This document shows positions 8,766 through 21,203 of a stretch of 64,000 nucleotides of DNA, piece after piece. The notes under the pieces were generated by a model. That model saw nothing but the letters and a program-made list of their open reading frames with translations. It did not search any database and was not told where the DNA came from. Numbering within the stretch: the stretch's first letter is position 1; each line of letters begins with the position of its first letter. Source of the DNA: Algoriphagus vanfongensis DSM 17529 (GTDB taxonomy: Bacteria; Bacteroidota; Bacteroidia; Cytophagales; Cyclobacteriaceae); the NCBI RefSeq assembly GCF_000429465.1, contig NZ_AUBX01000018.1, positions 62,001 to 126,000 on the forward strand, given 5' to 3'. The translations under genes were made by a program, and so were the position numbers.

Positions 8766-11171
8766 TTAAAATTTGGCTTTCAGAGAAATGATCCAATTTC
8801 TCCCTGCTCCGGAAATCCCTGAACTGTAGGGTCGATAGCGTTGGTCGCTGATGTTTTCCAGACCGGCATTGACTTGAAGAAAATCAAACAAAGCATAACT
8901 CGCTTTTAAGTTGAGTGTATGCCAAGCGGGCGCATAATTATTTCCATTCGCATCCTTGGCGTAGATTTCATCTTTGGCCCTTTCTTCCTCCGGCAATTCA
9001 TCAAAGGATCGCTCGCCCTGATACTGGGCATAAAACTGCACTTGCAATTTCTGATGGGTATAGGTCAGACGAGAAATCCCAAAAGTCGGAGCAGCATGTC
9101 GTGAGGGACTTGTGCTACCATCATCTAGTTCTTCTTCACCTCGCTGGAAGTTGATATCGGAATTGAAGGTTAGTTTTTTGGAAAACTGAATTTCCAATCC
9201 AGCCTGTAGGCCATAGACTCGTGCTTGAGCGGCATTTTGCATGGCCTGCACCTGACTCATTTCACCTTGATACAAAATGCTATCTTGACTATTGAGCGTG
9301 TAATCTCTTCGAACAAGTGCATTGTTCAGAATCGTGTAATAACCTGTCAGGTCGAATTTCGCAAAGTTTCCTATTCTTTTCGCCATTCCTAAATCCAAGT
9401 TGTAAGCATATTCTGCTTCCAAATCTGGGTTGGGAATAGTGACCGCTCCGGGTTCTGAATCGAAAACTTTCCCCATGTCATCCACATTCGGAGCACGAAA
9501 AGCCGTTCCAAAATTCCCGCTGAAAACCCAAGTTTCTGTAGGTCGCCAGACGGCTCCGACGCTTCCTGTCACAGAAGAATTGGTGCTATTGGCTTCCGTG
9601 AAAGGAAAGTCATAAAATCGGGTGTCAAACTCCGCATCCAAACCGAAGACATTGTAACGCAACCCAGCTTGAATATTGATTTTCTCATTGAATTTATGCT
9701 CCTCGGTGATATAAAGACCAAAAGAACTCCAATCCGACTGAGGATATCGGGCGGGACCTTCTTCCATATTTCCATCGGTGATGTCAGTAGTGAAGCCCGT
9801 TGAAGTCACCTGATTTAGTACATATTCAGTTCCATAAACCAATGTGTTTTTGGCATCCAAGATTTTGGTAAAATCCACATTGATAGAGTAGGCATCGACC
9901 AATTCCTCTTGTGTGTTGCGAATCGGGTCATTGAGACTTCGGTCGATTCGACTTTCCTCAAACCGCTGCTGAGCCAGTCGAACACTCATCTGGTCAAAGA
10001 ATCCGTAAGCTGCAAAATGGTTTATTTGAAAGGAATTCATCATCCATTTTTGAGGGCCGTAATCCCACTCAGCGTAGCGGGGAAGACCATTTCGCATTCT
10101 GGTATGTCTATCGTAGCGACCATAGGCGGAAGTTTCCGAATAGTGAAACCCATATTGGAAATCCCATTTTTGAGAAGGCTTGAAGCGGACTTTTTGCATC
10201 AAATTGAGCTGGGAATAGGCTGATGGAATCTGCAGCAAAGGATCTTCCTGCTGGATTACTACATCCTCATTTCCGACTCTTTCGACATAAACTGACTTGA
10301 GATAGTCATCAGGTCCATTTTTGCCCTGTCTCAAATCGTCATAGTCCCAATAGGAGATACTCGTGACAGAAGCCCATTTTTTCCAGCCTAGATTCAAATC
10401 AAAATGTCCAGTCTTCTCCTGATTGGCTGAGGAGAAGCGAGTGACTGCGTTGCCACTTACCAAGGTCTGAGAATCCAGTGATAGCTTTGGTGTTAAAGTT
10501 TTGAAACTCATCACTCCGCCAATCGCATCGCTTCCGTAAATCACCGAACCTGGACCAAAAAAGACCTCGGTATGCTCCATGGTGAATGGATCCAAATTGA
10601 TCACATTCTGGATGTTTCCTCCCCGGAAAATCGCTGTGTTCATCCTCACTCCATCCACGGAGTACAAAAGCCTATTAGTTGCGAAACCACGGATCATGGG
10701 ACTTCCGCCTCCTTGCTGACTTTTTTGGATATAGACTTTTCCAGAGATTCCCAAAAGGTCCGCCGATGTTTGAGGATTTTGGAATTCAATGGATTTGGGA
10801 GAAATCGTCGTGATTTTGGAAGGTGTTTCGTCTAAGTCTCTGGCCCAGCGATTTCCGGAAATCACGACCTCGTTGAGGTTGAGTTTGGAAAGTTCCAAGT
10901 GGAGGGTGGCTCCTTGTTGTATCAGTTTATCATAGGATGTTTCTATAGTTTGGTAGCCAAAGCTACTGATAGTGATTTTGTCAGAATCGACAAAAGCACT
11001 GATGTCCACCTGACCTTTGGCATTGCTGATCTCAAAGGCAGGAGGTTTTTCGCTACTGAGCGTAGCAAAATTGATCGGCTGGGAGGTGCTATGATCCACT
11101 AGCGTGATAGTTTGACCCATCGCACTGGCAAGCAGGCACAGCCACCCAACCAACACGAATGCATATTTCAT
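8766..11171 (-). CDS. TonB-dependent outer membrane receptor with carboxypeptidase-like N-terminal domain
   Basis: 801 aa. Signal peptide MKYAFVLVGWLCLLASAMG, then a carboxypeptidase-regulatory-like domain (about 22-105), a plug domain (about 110-225) with GGSPMIRGFATNRLLYSVDG and the GSDAIGGVM strand, and a 22-strand-type barrel ending in Phe (SLKAKF). The plug and the NPDLEAEYAYNLDLG box resemble haemoglobin/transferrin/lactoferrin-type siderophore or haem receptors, so iron compounds are a plausible cargo; a metal such as copper is possible too. It is probably the second gene of an operon after the 173-aa protein at 11232-11753, separated from it by a palindrome. No TonB or ABC partner is near. 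Confidence 0.9.
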   Translation of the reverse strand: MKYAFVLVGWLCLLASAMGQTITLVDHSTSQPINFATLSSEKPPAFEISNAKGQVDISAFVDSDKITISSFGYQTIETSYDKLIQQGATLHLELSKLNLNEVVISGNRWARDLDETPSKITTISPKSIEFQNPQTSADLLGISGKVYIQKSQQGGGSPMIRGFATNRLLYSVDGVRMNTAIFRGGNIQNVINLDPFTMEHTEVFFGPGSVIYGSDAIGGVMSFKTLTPKLSLDSQTLVSGNAVTRFSSANQEKTGHFDLNLGWKKWASVTSISYWDYDDLRQGKNGPDDYLKSVYVERVGNEDVVIQQEDPLLQIPSAYSQLNLMQKVRFKPSQKWDFQYGFHYSETSAYGRYDRHTRMRNGLPRYAEWDYGPQKWMMNSFQINHFAAYGFFDQMSVRLAQQRFEESRIDRSLNDPIRNTQEELVDAYSINVDFTKILDAKNTLVYGTEYVLNQVTSTGFTTDITDGNMEEGPARYPQSDWSSFGLYITEEHKFNEKINIQAGLRYNVFGLDAEFDTRFYDFPFTEANSTNSSVTGSVGAVWRPTETWVFSGNFGTAFRAPNVDDMGKVFDSEPGAVTIPNPDLEAEYAYNLDLGMAKRIGNFAKFDLTGYYTILNNALVRRDYTLNSQDSILYQGEMSQVQAMQNAAQARVYGLQAGLEIQFSKKLTFNSDINFQRGEEELDDGSTSPSRHAAPTFGISRLTYTHQKLQVQFYAQYQGERSFDELPEEERAKDEIYAKDANGNNYAPAWHTLNLKASYALFDFLQVNAGLENISDQRYRPYSSGISGAGRNWIISLKAKF

Positions 11172-11201
11172 TTTTGTCGGTTTTAGTTTTTGATTTTGTT
11201 T

Positions 11202-11220
11202 ATCAGACGATTCGTCTGAT
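11202..11220. promoter_or_regulatory. 19-bp perfect palindrome between small protein and TonB receptor
   Basis: ATCAGACGA (11202-11210), a single central T, and TCGTCTGAT (11212-11220) form a perfect inverted repeat starting 31 bp before the receptor start codon. The tight, centred symmetry is what dimeric regulators of the TetR type bind, and a hairpin with a 1-nt loop would be poor as RNA, so an operator is favoured over a terminator (inference). No regulator gene is adjacent. Confidence 0.45.
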
Positions 11221-11231
11221 TCTATGTCAAA

Positions 11232-11753
11232 TCAAAACCGAATAGGAGGAGGGGAAGGAGGGCAAAGAGCTAGGGAATAATAGCTTTTTTGAAGAGTTGG
11301 AAATTTCTCTTGACGAGTTACTAGTTTCGAAATTTGAATTTCTAAACCGGATTTGCTAGAAAATAGCTGGAAGTGTTGAGAGATAGATTCGGATTCTTCG
11401 TTTTCTTCCAGATCCCAATCCAGCAGTTCGCCCAATAGTCTTTTAAGTTTGGTCTCTTCATGATCTGGCCAAACGACATAGGAGATTTGGTTTCCATTTT
11501 CATGGATTTCCACCACATCATACATCTGGCCTTGGTATTCAAATTCCCGCTCATGCTCCCAATCTAGCAGTGTTTGGCTTTCTGATATGGTGAAAGTCAG
11601 CGTCACCAGTTCTCTTGGATTTTCTTCTTTTTCTATCCGTTCTTCAACTGTGTTTTGCATCAAAGCAATATCCCAATTCAGCCAAAGCATGGCCAAGCTC
11701 ATCGGTGCCATCAGAGCGAAGAGTAAGGCAAAAGCATGAATTTTAAGAGACAT
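11232..11753 (-). CDS. Small membrane-anchored or secreted protein preceding a TonB receptor
   Basis: 173 aa. A hydrophobic N-terminus (residues 6-27, ALLFALMAPMSLAMLWLNW) acts as signal or anchor. The body contains a core of the form EFEYQGQMYDVVEIHENG followed by VVWPDHEETKLKRLLGELL, and the C-terminus is proline-rich (CPPSPPPIRF). I do not know a named family. Proteins of this shape are found just before TonB receptors in Cytophagales, so a role in handling the same cargo or in signalling to the receptor is plausible (inference). The gap to the receptor is 60 bp and holds the palindrome at 11202-11220. Confidence 0.65.
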   Translation of the reverse strand: MSLKIHAFALLFALMAPMSLAMLWLNWDIALMQNTVEERIEKEENPRELVTLTFTISESQTLLDWEHEREFEYQGQMYDVVEIHENGNQISYVVWPDHEETKLKRLLGELLDWDLEENEESESISQHFQLFSSKSGLEIQISKLVTRQEKFPTLQKSYYSLALCPPSPPPIRF

Positions 11754-11936
11754 AAAAGGACAAGAAGCTTTAACGAAATGGATTTTGGGTCTAAAGCCAC
11801 TGATAGATTCCTATTCTCAATCTCCCAAAAAAAATCCAAAAATCTAAAACAATTCTATCTGGGGAAGATATGCGGGATGTGAGGGAAATGATTTAATAAA
11901 ACTGTCCTTTTAATATGAACTGGCTTTCCTCTTGTT

Positions 11937-13268
11937 CTAGCCCAGTATCAAACTCAGGACATAAATAATCAGCATGGCAGCCGTGCTCATGATCAAAGTA
12001 CCCAAACTATGGGATTGGTTGCCTTGCTTGATGCTCATACCGGAGAGTTGGGTGACGACCCAAAAGCCACTGTCATTGGCATGAGAGATAGCCATAGCTC
12101 CGGCTCCACAAGATAGGGCGGTAAGGACTTTCATCGTTTCCGATTCCAATCCAAGTGGTCCAAGCAAAGGAGCAATGATGGAGGCTGCTGTGATCATGGC
12201 GACTGTGGTCGATCCTTGGGCAGTTTTCAAAGCAAAAGCAATGACAAATGGAAGAAAAATCCCCCAATTGGCATCTTTCATTCCTTCAGAAACTAAAGCG
12301 CCTATTCCGGAATTTTGGAGCATTTTCCCAAAAACAGCCCCCGCTCCCGTGATGAATATGACAGGAGCAGCGATTAGTAATGCTTCGCCTACCCAGCCAG
12401 TGGCGGAGAGCATTTTTTTATCCAATTTTTTAGGAAGCGTGAAGGATAGTAAAACGCCAATAAATAAGGCGATCACCGGAGCTCCTAAAAACTCTAGGGC
12501 TTTGATCCATTTTCCGGTTCCCAAAGGTTGGGATGGATAGTTGGCAATAGATGCTAGGATGATCAGCATCAGTGGAATGATAATGGGAAGAAATGACTTA
12601 AGTGCAGATGGAAATTCAACTCGGTTTAGTTTTTCCTCGGAAGTGGACAGTTTTGCAATGAGTGGGATTTTAGAAACCGAGACATTGACAAAAATGTAGC
12701 CTGGGATCAGGGTGAGTAGAGAAACTATAATCCCTAGGAAAATCAATTGGCCCAAATCTGCCCCCAATATCCCTGCGGTTGCAATAGGTCCAGGCGTCGG
12801 TGGAACCAATGAATGCGAACACATCGCTCCTAATGAAAGAGCGATCATAGTGCCGGCGTAAGATCTGGAAGTTTTTAGCGCTAGACTTTTAGCGATGGGA
12901 TTCATCATGATAATCGTTGAATCTCCAAAGACCGGAATGGAAAGAATATAGCCTCCCAGCATCATGGTGAGGTTGATGGCTTTTTTGCCAGTCCAGTTTA
13001 AAATCCGCTCTGCGATGACGATAGCTCCTCCTGTTTTCTCCAGAAAAGTCCCTAAAATCACTCCCAAGATTATCAACAAACCCACTGAGCCAAGTACTCC
13101 GCCGAATCCATCCGAAATGGACTGAAGAATGAGTTCCGAATCCATGCCGGCAAGTAAGCCAAAGAGCAGTGCGCCGCCTAAAAGGGCAAGAAATGGATGA
13201 ATTTCAAATTTGACAATGGCCACAAGGATCAAGGCCAGCACGAGCAGGATCAAAAAAAGAATCAGCAT
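11937..13268 (-). CDS. GntP-family permease (gluconate-type proton symporter)
   Basis: 443 aa, about 12-14 hydrophobic segments. Family marks are the N-terminal FLALLGGALLFGLLAG, a GGYILSIPVFGDSTIIMMNP stretch around residue 105-125, SLVPPTPGPIATAGILGAD near residue 155, and AISHANDSGFWVVTQLSGMS near the C-terminus. GntP proteins import gluconate, fructuronate, D-glycerate or D-serine with protons. The substrate here cannot be set, since no kinase, dehydratase or racemase lies beside it. The gene stands alone and diverges from katG. Confidence 0.88.
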   Translation of the reverse strand: MLILFLILLVLALILVAIVKFEIHPFLALLGGALLFGLLAGMDSELILQSISDGFGGVLGSVGLLIILGVILGTFLEKTGGAIVIAERILNWTGKKAINLTMMLGGYILSIPVFGDSTIIMMNPIAKSLALKTSRSYAGTMIALSLGAMCSHSLVPPTPGPIATAGILGADLGQLIFLGIIVSLLTLIPGYIFVNVSVSKIPLIAKLSTSEEKLNRVEFPSALKSFLPIIIPLMLIILASIANYPSQPLGTGKWIKALEFLGAPVIALFIGVLLSFTLPKKLDKKMLSATGWVGEALLIAAPVIFITGAGAVFGKMLQNSGIGALVSEGMKDANWGIFLPFVIAFALKTAQGSTTVAMITAASIIAPLLGPLGLESETMKVLTALSCGAGAMAISHANDSGFWVVTQLSGMSIKQGNQSHSLGTLIMSTAAMLIIYVLSLILG

Positions 13269-15835
<2,567 letters not shown>

Positions 15836-15859
15836 TCTGCTTTTTAAAATAATTGAAAA

Positions 15860-15889
15860 ACGGCCCGGGTCACCCGGGCCGTTTTTTTT
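15860..15889. terminator. Bidirectional terminator between katG and the convergent TPR gene
   Basis: A 10-bp GC-rich stem (ACGGCCCGGG / CCCGGGCCGT, loop TCA) is flanked by A5 on the left and T8 on the right, so it can stop transcription from both sides. Confidence 0.9.
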
Positions 15890-15899
15890 CTGATTGCAG

Positions 15900-16763
15900 T
15901 TAGTTTTTTAGATCCTGGATTTTTTGTTCCAAAGAATAAACAAAATCCTCTCCGTAATACTTTGCGGCTTTTTGTCCTTCTATAAATGCTGCAATTGCTT
16001 CTTCAGTCTTTCCCATTTGGAGGTACATGTCACCCATGTGTTCCCAGCCATAGGCAAAGTAAGGCTCCAGGCTTACCGCCTTTCTGAGTGAAGATATCGC
16101 TTCGTCATTTTTACCCATTTCAAAAAGACACTCAGCCACAGAATCGTATGCGCTTGGGTTGAGAGAGTCTTTTTTCTGAAAAGAATAAAAAGTCTTGAGA
16201 GCTTCTGATGTGTGTCCGAGACGCAGGTAGGCGTAGCCCAGATGATTGTAGGCAGGGTAATAGTCTCCTTGCTGAGCGATCAGTTTTTGAAGGATGATCT
16301 TGGCCTCATCAGATTTGTTTTGGGCTACTAGAATCATCCCCAGAAGATGAGTGCCAAAAATATCCGTGCTGTCAGCTTTCAAATAGTCCTTCACATTGCT
16401 TTCGCAGCCAAACAAATCCCCAGATGCGAAATTGCAAAGAGCCAAAATAATAGCGTGATCGGCATCGGTCTCCTGAGTCAAGGTCAGCGCTTTCTCCAGG
16501 TGGATGCTGGGGTCCCGAAAGAGCACAAACTCGACCAAGGCCATGTATGCGTGTGCCAGAGCTTTGTTTTGATGATTATGTGTGAGTTCTTCAAAAAGAA
16601 CCGAAGCTTTTTCGTAATAAGTCCTGTGAAATACCATGCGGGCTTCCGCTAGCTCTCTTTCAAAATCCTGCTGAGCGGCTAGCTCTTGAGGATTCCAAAA
16701 TGCGAGAAGGCTGAGTATCAAAAAGAACCGATACGAAAATAGACCTGTGTAAAGTTTTCCCAT
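15900..16763 (-). CDS. Secreted tetratricopeptide-repeat protein
   Basis: 287 aa. Signal peptide (hydrophobic residues 10-30, likely cleaved near ELAAQ), followed by an array of TPR helices from about residue 35 to 280; clear units include YPAYNHLGYAYLRLGHTSEA (about 167-186) and PYFAYGWEHMGDMYLQMGKT (about 236-256). TPR arrays bind partner proteins; no catalytic domain is attached. It is convergent with katG and upstream of nothing in the same direction within 100 bp, so it is probably a single-gene unit. The partner is unknown. Confidence 0.8.
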   Translation of the reverse strand: MGKLYTGLFSYRFFLILSLLAFWNPQELAAQQDFERELAEARMVFHRTYYEKASVLFEELTHNHQNKALAHAYMALVEFVLFRDPSIHLEKALTLTQETDADHAIILALCNFASGDLFGCESNVKDYLKADSTDIFGTHLLGMILVAQNKSDEAKIILQKLIAQQGDYYPAYNHLGYAYLRLGHTSEALKTFYSFQKKDSLNPSAYDSVAECLFEMGKNDEAISSLRKAVSLEPYFAYGWEHMGDMYLQMGKTEEAIAAFIEGQKAAKYYGEDFVYSLEQKIQDLKN

Positions 16764-16847
16764 AGAAGTGAGTTAGTTTGAAAAATGAAACACTCTGAAT
16801 TTAACTTTGTTTTGACCAAAAATCAATAGAAAGAGTTTTCAAAGCGG

Positions 16848-16872
16848 TCTGAAACCAATACTTCGTTTCAGA
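16848..16872 (-). terminator. Candidate terminator overlapping the phosphoesterase stop codon
   Basis: TCTGAAAC (16848-16855) pairs with GTTTCAGA (16865-16872), 9-nt loop. The right arm includes the stop codon of the phosphoesterase. Only a weak T-run follows on the minus strand. Confidence 0.45.
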
Positions 16873-17674
16873 GATTGTTGCCATTGAGGATGTAGCCTTC
16901 CTTGACGGTTTTGAGATAGGAAACTGCTTTACCGTCTTCGCCGACTTCGACTACTCGATAGCTAGGGAAAGGATTGCCCCAAGAGCCGCCAAAATGGCCA
17001 GACCACAGAAAGGGTTTTTTGCCAAAAAGCATCATGCCGTCTACATCGTGATCATGGCCGTGAAATGTCGCCCGAACATTCGGATAGGAACAGAGCAAGT
17101 CCAAAAAAGGATTGCAGTCTACACCATGTCTGGTCCAGTCATTTTGGGAAATATGGACAAAGACGAAAACATGCGGCAAATCCTTGAAGCTATCGAGGGA
17201 AGCTTTGGCAATATCCATATCGGCACAGAGGTATTCACCTTGCTCGTTGGAACAGTCCAAAAGTACGATGCCAAAATCCTCCTTGACCAGTTGGGTATGA
17301 TTGGTTGGATGACCCATTGTCTTTAGAAAAGTGTCCTGACTGACTCTGTCATGATTGCCACGGCAGGTCAGGTAGGGAGCTTGGATTTGATCAAAAATGC
17401 CCTTTACCTCAGGGAGCAATACGGGATCATCATGAATCAAATCTCCATTTATTACCACAAAATCCACATCTGATTCTTGATTGATCGCCTCGATGAGTTG
17501 ACGATGAGAAGTCTCAAAATCTGTGTTTGGTTGACCCCAATGTCCATCTGAGGCAGTGATAAACTTGAGTTTGGTGTTTTTCGGGAAATCCATTTTCCCA
17601 TATAGCATAAAGGGCATAGACATCAGGCTGGATCCTATGAGGCTGATTTTTTGTAGAAAAGGACGTCTTTTCAT
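16868..17674 (-). CDS. Calcineurin-like metallophosphoesterase with twin-arginine-type signal
   Basis: 268 aa. The N-terminus MKRRPFLQKISLIGS has the RRxFL pattern of Tat signals, so export in folded form is likely. Metal-binding motifs of the family are present in order: GD (NGDLIHDDP, about 75), GNHD (CRGNHDRVS, about 103) and GHDH (FHGHDHDVDG, about 205), plus an early SDGHWG. The family hydrolyses phosphomonoesters or diesters, including cyclic nucleotides, using two metal ions; the substrate is unknown. The next gene upstream, an HdeD-like protein, ends 57 bp away. Confidence 0.85.
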   Translation of the reverse strand: MKRRPFLQKISLIGSSLMSMPFMLYGKMDFPKNTKLKFITASDGHWGQPNTDFETSHRQLIEAINQESDVDFVVINGDLIHDDPVLLPEVKGIFDQIQAPYLTCRGNHDRVSQDTFLKTMGHPTNHTQLVKEDFGIVLLDCSNEQGEYLCADMDIAKASLDSFKDLPHVFVFVHISQNDWTRHGVDCNPFLDLLCSYPNVRATFHGHDHDVDGMMLFGKKPFLWSGHFGGSWGNPFPSYRVVEVGEDGKAVSYLKTVKEGYILNGNNL

Positions 17675-17730
17675 GAGTTGATCAATTTGGCTCGATTCAA
17701 TTTACAAAACGACCTTTACTACCCTGTTAC

Positions 17731-18303
17731 TTAAAAATGAAGTTTCCCCTTGAGCTTCTTGAGTTTCAAAGCCAAAATCACGTGGAAAATACCAATAGTC
17801 AATAAGGTCAAGCCTGTCAAAGCCACCAAAGTCATACCGGCAAATAGTGGGTTCCAGATCATCAAAAAGGATAAAATTATTCCTAAAACTCCCAAAAGCA
17901 TCAGATAACCCCAGCTCTGTACGCCATATGCCTTCATATCTAGAGCAAGGCCAATTCCGGCAACAGAACGAAATAGAAATAGAAAACCCAATATAAAAGG
18001 CAATGTCACCATGGAGATTTCTGGATGAATGTATAGGATGATTCCGACTAGAAGAGTTAGGATGCCCATGGCAAGTGTCCAACCCCAGTTGTCGATTTCA
18101 TTTCGATTGGCAATAGCAAAAATGAGATCTGAAAGACCAGAGAAGATAAAAGAAAGGCTAAACAGAATAGCTAAGGTCACGTAGGCTTCTGCTGGAGAAA
18201 ACATTGTGTAAAGCCCGATGATCAAAAATAAGACACCAATCAGCAAGGGAAGATACCAATGTTTGATGACGGTACTGATAGTTTTGAGAAATGGGTTATT
18301 CAT
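17731..18303 (-). CDS. HdeD-like DUF308 membrane protein
   Basis: 190 aa from the ATG at 18303 (an in-frame TTG lies at 18324). Six hydrophobic segments in three repeated pairs, with the characteristic motifs LLIGVLFLIIGLYTMFSP, LTLLVGIILYIHPE and LLGVLGIILSFLMIWNP. Enteric HdeD contributes to acid resistance at high cell density; in Bacteroidota the role of these proteins is not known. It lies downstream of valS but the valS terminator at 18369-18400 separates the two. Confidence 0.85.
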   Translation of the reverse strand: MNNPFLKTISTVIKHWYLPLLIGVLFLIIGLYTMFSPAEAYVTLAILFSLSFIFSGLSDLIFAIANRNEIDNWGWTLAMGILTLLVGIILYIHPEISMVTLPFILGFLFLFRSVAGIGLALDMKAYGVQSWGYLMLLGVLGIILSFLMIWNPLFAGMTLVALTGLTLLTIGIFHVILALKLKKLKGKLHF

Positions 18304-18368
18304 GTGAAAAGTCAGTTTAGTCAACTAATTGACTAAAAGTTACATACAAACTCGGAAAGAGGCAAAAA

Positions 18369-18400
18369 AAATCCCTTTCAGTTTCGACCGAAAGGGATTT
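18369..18400 (-). terminator. Intrinsic terminator of valS
   Basis: AAATCCCTTTC (18369-18379) and GAAAGGGATTT (18390-18400) form an 11-bp stem with a 10-nt loop. A run of seven A on the plus strand (18364-18370) gives the T-run on the minus strand. Confidence 0.88.
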
Positions 18401-18426
18401 GATAGGGTTTTAACTTCTCACTAGGC

Positions 18427-21063
18427 TTAACCTAGCTTGGAAAGGCTTTCTTCCAAAGCCTTGATTTTAGCTTCAGCATCTGCCTGCTTTTTCTTTTCAT
18501 TTTCTACTACTTGAGCAGGAGCTCCTGCCACAAATCGCTCGTTGCTCAACTTCTTGATCACTGAATTCAGGAAGCCTCTGGTGTATTCGAGTTCCTTTTG
18601 AATGTTGGCCTTTTCCTCTTCGATATCGATGGAGTCTCCCATCGGCACGAAGCATTCGTCGGACTTCACCACAAAGCTCATCGCATTTTCTACTTTCTCT
18701 GCGAAAGCAAGGCTGGATAGGTTTGCCAACTTGGTCAAAACAGCTTCGAATCTTCCATAAAGCTCAGGGTTCTTGGCATTGATAGTCAGTTCCAGAGCTT
18801 CTTTAGGAGACATTCCCTTAGATGCTCTCAAGTTTCTCACCTGTGAAACCACCTCAAATACTTGAGCGGCTTCTTCGATGATTGTAGTATCAAAAGAGCT
18901 TGATTCAGGCCAAGAAGCCAAAATCAAAGATTCTTCAACACTTCTTTCTTTGATCTGATGCCAGATTTCCTCAGAAAGGAAAGGCATAAATGGATGCAAA
19001 ATCTTCAGGATATCTTCGAAGAAGGCTATTGTCTTGTTATAAGTCGCTTGATCAATCGGCTGCTGATATGCAGGCTTGATCATTTCCAGATACCAAGAGC
19101 AGAAGTCATCCCAAACCAGTTTGTAAGTAGACATCAAAGCATCAGAAATTCTGAATTTCTCAAAATGATCATTGATCTCTGAAAGGGTTTGTTGGAATCG
19201 GTTCTCAAACCACTCCAAACTTGCTGCATTCGCAGATCCATCCAAGCTCGGGTCGATTTCCCAACCTTTTACCAATCGGAAGGCATTCCAGATTTTGTTG
19301 GAGAAGTTACGTCCTTGCTCCACCAATTTTTCATCGAAAGGCAAGTCATTGCCGGCAGGAGAGGAGAAAAGCATTCCCGTTCTCACGCCATCTGCCCCGT
19401 ACTGAGCCATCAAATCCAATGGGTCAGGTGAGTTGCCCAAAGACTTGGACATTTTTCTTCCCAATTTATCACGAACGATACCTGTCAAATAAACATTTTT
19501 AAAAGGTTTCTCGCCCATATACTCATATCCCGCAATGATCATTCTCGCTACCCAGAAGAAAAGAATCTCCGGTGCTGTCACCAAGTCATTGGTAGGATAG
19601 TAATACTTCAATTCTTCGTTTGGCTGACCGGTAGTGAATACATCTGTATCAAAAACGGAAATAGGCCACAACCAAGAGCTGAACCATGTATCCAATACAT
19701 CTTCGTCTTGAGTCAAGTCTTCCAAAGTATAAGAAGAATCATGCTTCTCTTTAGCAATCACCAAGGCCTCTTCTTTGGTCTTTGCAACTACAAATTCACC
19801 ATTCGGAAGGTAGAATGCCGGAATCTGATGTCCCCACCAAAGCTGACGGGAGATACACCAATCGCGGACATTGTCCATCCAAGCGCGGTACATGTTCTTG
19901 AACTTTGGCGGATGCAATTGGATCACATCATCCATCACAGAACTTAAAGCAGGCTTCGTGATGTCCTCCATTTTCAAGAACCACTGCAAAGAAAGCTTCG
20001 GCTCGATTACCGCATCCGTTCTTTCAGAATGGCCCACATTGGATTTGTAGTCCTCGATTTTATCCAATTGACCGATTTCGTCAATCAATTTTCCGATTTT
20101 CTTACGAGCTACGAATCGATCTTCACCTACTAGAATCTGAGCTTTTTCATTCAAAGTACCATCATCATTCAAGATGTCGATTACTTCTAGTTTATGCTTG
20201 ATACCCAGTTCGTAGTCATTGATGTCATGAGCTGGAGTCACTTTCAGACAACCCGTACCAAACTCCATATCCACATACTCATCTTCGATGATAGGAATAG
20301 CACGATTGATCAATGGAACAATTGCTTTCTTGCCCTTGAGATGTGTGAATCGAGGATCATTTGGATTGACGCAGATCGCAACATCGGCCATGATTGTTTC
20401 AGGTCGGGTGGTAGCGATAGTCAAGAATTCATCTTCAGTTCCTTCGATTTGGTATTTGATGTAGTAAAGCTTGGAAGCCACCTCTTTGGTGATTACCTCA
20501 TCATCAGAAAGGGCTGTTTTGCCTTTCGGATCCCAGTTGACCATTCTTACTCCACGATAGATTTTGCCTTTGTTGTACAAGTCAACGAAAACAGAAATTA
20601 CTGCATCGCTCAATCCTGGATCCATGGTGAAGGAAGTTCTGTCCCAATCACAAGAAGCTCCCAATTTTTTCAGCTGCTCCAGGATGATTCCACCATATTT
20701 TTCTTTCCACTCCCAAGCATATTTCAGGAATTCTTCACGAGTCAGGGATTTCTTGTCGATCCCCTGATCCTTGAGCATAGCGACGACTTTCGCTTCAGTT
20801 GCGATGGAAGCGTGGTCTGTGCCAGGTACCCAGCAAGCATTTTTGCCCTGCATTCTGGCTCTTCTTACCAATACATCTTGGATGGTATTGTTGAGCATGT
20901 GTCCCATGTGAAGGACGCCTGTGACGTTTGGTGGAGGAATTACAATCGTGTAAGGTTCCTTTTCAGGGTCAACTTTGGAAGAGAAAAGTTTGTGCTCCAT
21001 CCAGTAGGCGTACCATTTGGCTTCAGCTGCTGCAGGGTCGTATTTGCTGGCAATCGTAGACAT
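18427..21063 (-). CDS. valS: Valyl-tRNA synthetase
   Basis: 878 aa, normal for class Ia ValRS. ATP-binding signatures: HMGH at 52-55 ([15 protein letters not shown]) and KMSKS at 537-541. The editing CP1 insertion lies at about 190-400 with [12 protein letters not shown] at 269-280. The anticodon-binding domain follows at about 590-750, and the C-terminal coiled coil at about 815-878 ends in a Lys/Glu-rich helix. The enzyme charges tRNA-Val and hydrolyses Thr-tRNA-Val. Starts at ATG 21063. A TAATTTTG element 28 bp upstream fits the Bacteroidota -7 box, and a terminator closes the unit. Essential housekeeping gene. Confidence 0.97.
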   Translation of the reverse strand: MSTIASKYDPAAAEAKWYAYWMEHKLFSSKVDPEKEPYTIVIPPPNVTGVLHMGHMLNNTIQDVLVRRARMQGKNACWVPGTDHASIATEAKVVAMLKDQGIDKKSLTREEFLKYAWEWKEKYGGIILEQLKKLGASCDWDRTSFTMDPGLSDAVISVFVDLYNKGKIYRGVRMVNWDPKGKTALSDDEVITKEVASKLYYIKYQIEGTEDEFLTIATTRPETIMADVAICVNPNDPRFTHLKGKKAIVPLINRAIPIIEDEYVDMEFGTGCLKVTPAHDINDYELGIKHKLEVIDILNDDGTLNEKAQILVGEDRFVARKKIGKLIDEIGQLDKIEDYKSNVGHSERTDAVIEPKLSLQWFLKMEDITKPALSSVMDDVIQLHPPKFKNMYRAWMDNVRDWCISRQLWWGHQIPAFYLPNGEFVVAKTKEEALVIAKEKHDSSYTLEDLTQDEDVLDTWFSSWLWPISVFDTDVFTTGQPNEELKYYYPTNDLVTAPEILFFWVARMIIAGYEYMGEKPFKNVYLTGIVRDKLGRKMSKSLGNSPDPLDLMAQYGADGVRTGMLFSSPAGNDLPFDEKLVEQGRNFSNKIWNAFRLVKGWEIDPSLDGSANAASLEWFENRFQQTLSEINDHFEKFRISDALMSTYKLVWDDFCSWYLEMIKPAYQQPIDQATYNKTIAFFEDILKILHPFMPFLSEEIWHQIKERSVEESLILASWPESSSFDTTIIEEAAQVFEVVSQVRNLRASKGMSPKEALELTINAKNPELYGRFEAVLTKLANLSSLAFAEKVENAMSFVVKSDECFVPMGDSIDIEEEKANIQKELEYTRGFLNSVIKKLSNERFVAGAPAQVVENEKKKQADAEAKIKALEESLSKLG

Positions 21064-21090
21064 GTGCTCAGGTAATTTTTAATGAAGGGG

Positions 21091-21098
21091 CAAAATTA
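21091..21098 (-). promoter_or_regulatory. Candidate -7 promoter element of valS
   Basis: On the minus strand the sequence reads TAATTTTG, an exact match to the Bacteroidota TAnnTTTG box, 28 bp before the valS ATG. No clear TTTG box is found at the expected -33 position, so the call rests on one element. Confidence 0.35.
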
Positions 21099-21127
21099 GG
21101 TTTTTTTGGGGATTTGGGCCGAAAAAA

Positions 21128-21147
21128 AGGGAGGTAAAAGCCTCCCT
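21128..21147 (-). terminator. Terminator of the Bcr/CflA efflux gene
   Basis: AGGGAGG (21128-21134) and CCTCCCT (21141-21147) form a 7-bp stem with a 6-nt loop, followed on the minus strand by T7. It lies 57 bp past the stop of the transporter gene. Confidence 0.85.
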
Positions 21148-21203
21148 GATATTGATTATATATGAAGATTGGATTTTAGGTCCTATTCCAGTTTCGTCTG
21201 CTA

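Noticed and set aside
8698-8796. A longer N-terminus for the P-type ATPase
   Set aside because: It would run through a perfect terminator hairpin (8732-8758) and into the TonB receptor stop. ATG 8697 begins the normal N-terminal domain.
20194-21075. A long open frame of about 290 codons on the plus strand opposite the 5' part of valS
   Set aside because: It is the antisense of the very conserved catalytic core of valS; its translation is rich in Phe, His and Cys and shows no domain. A shadow of the real gene.
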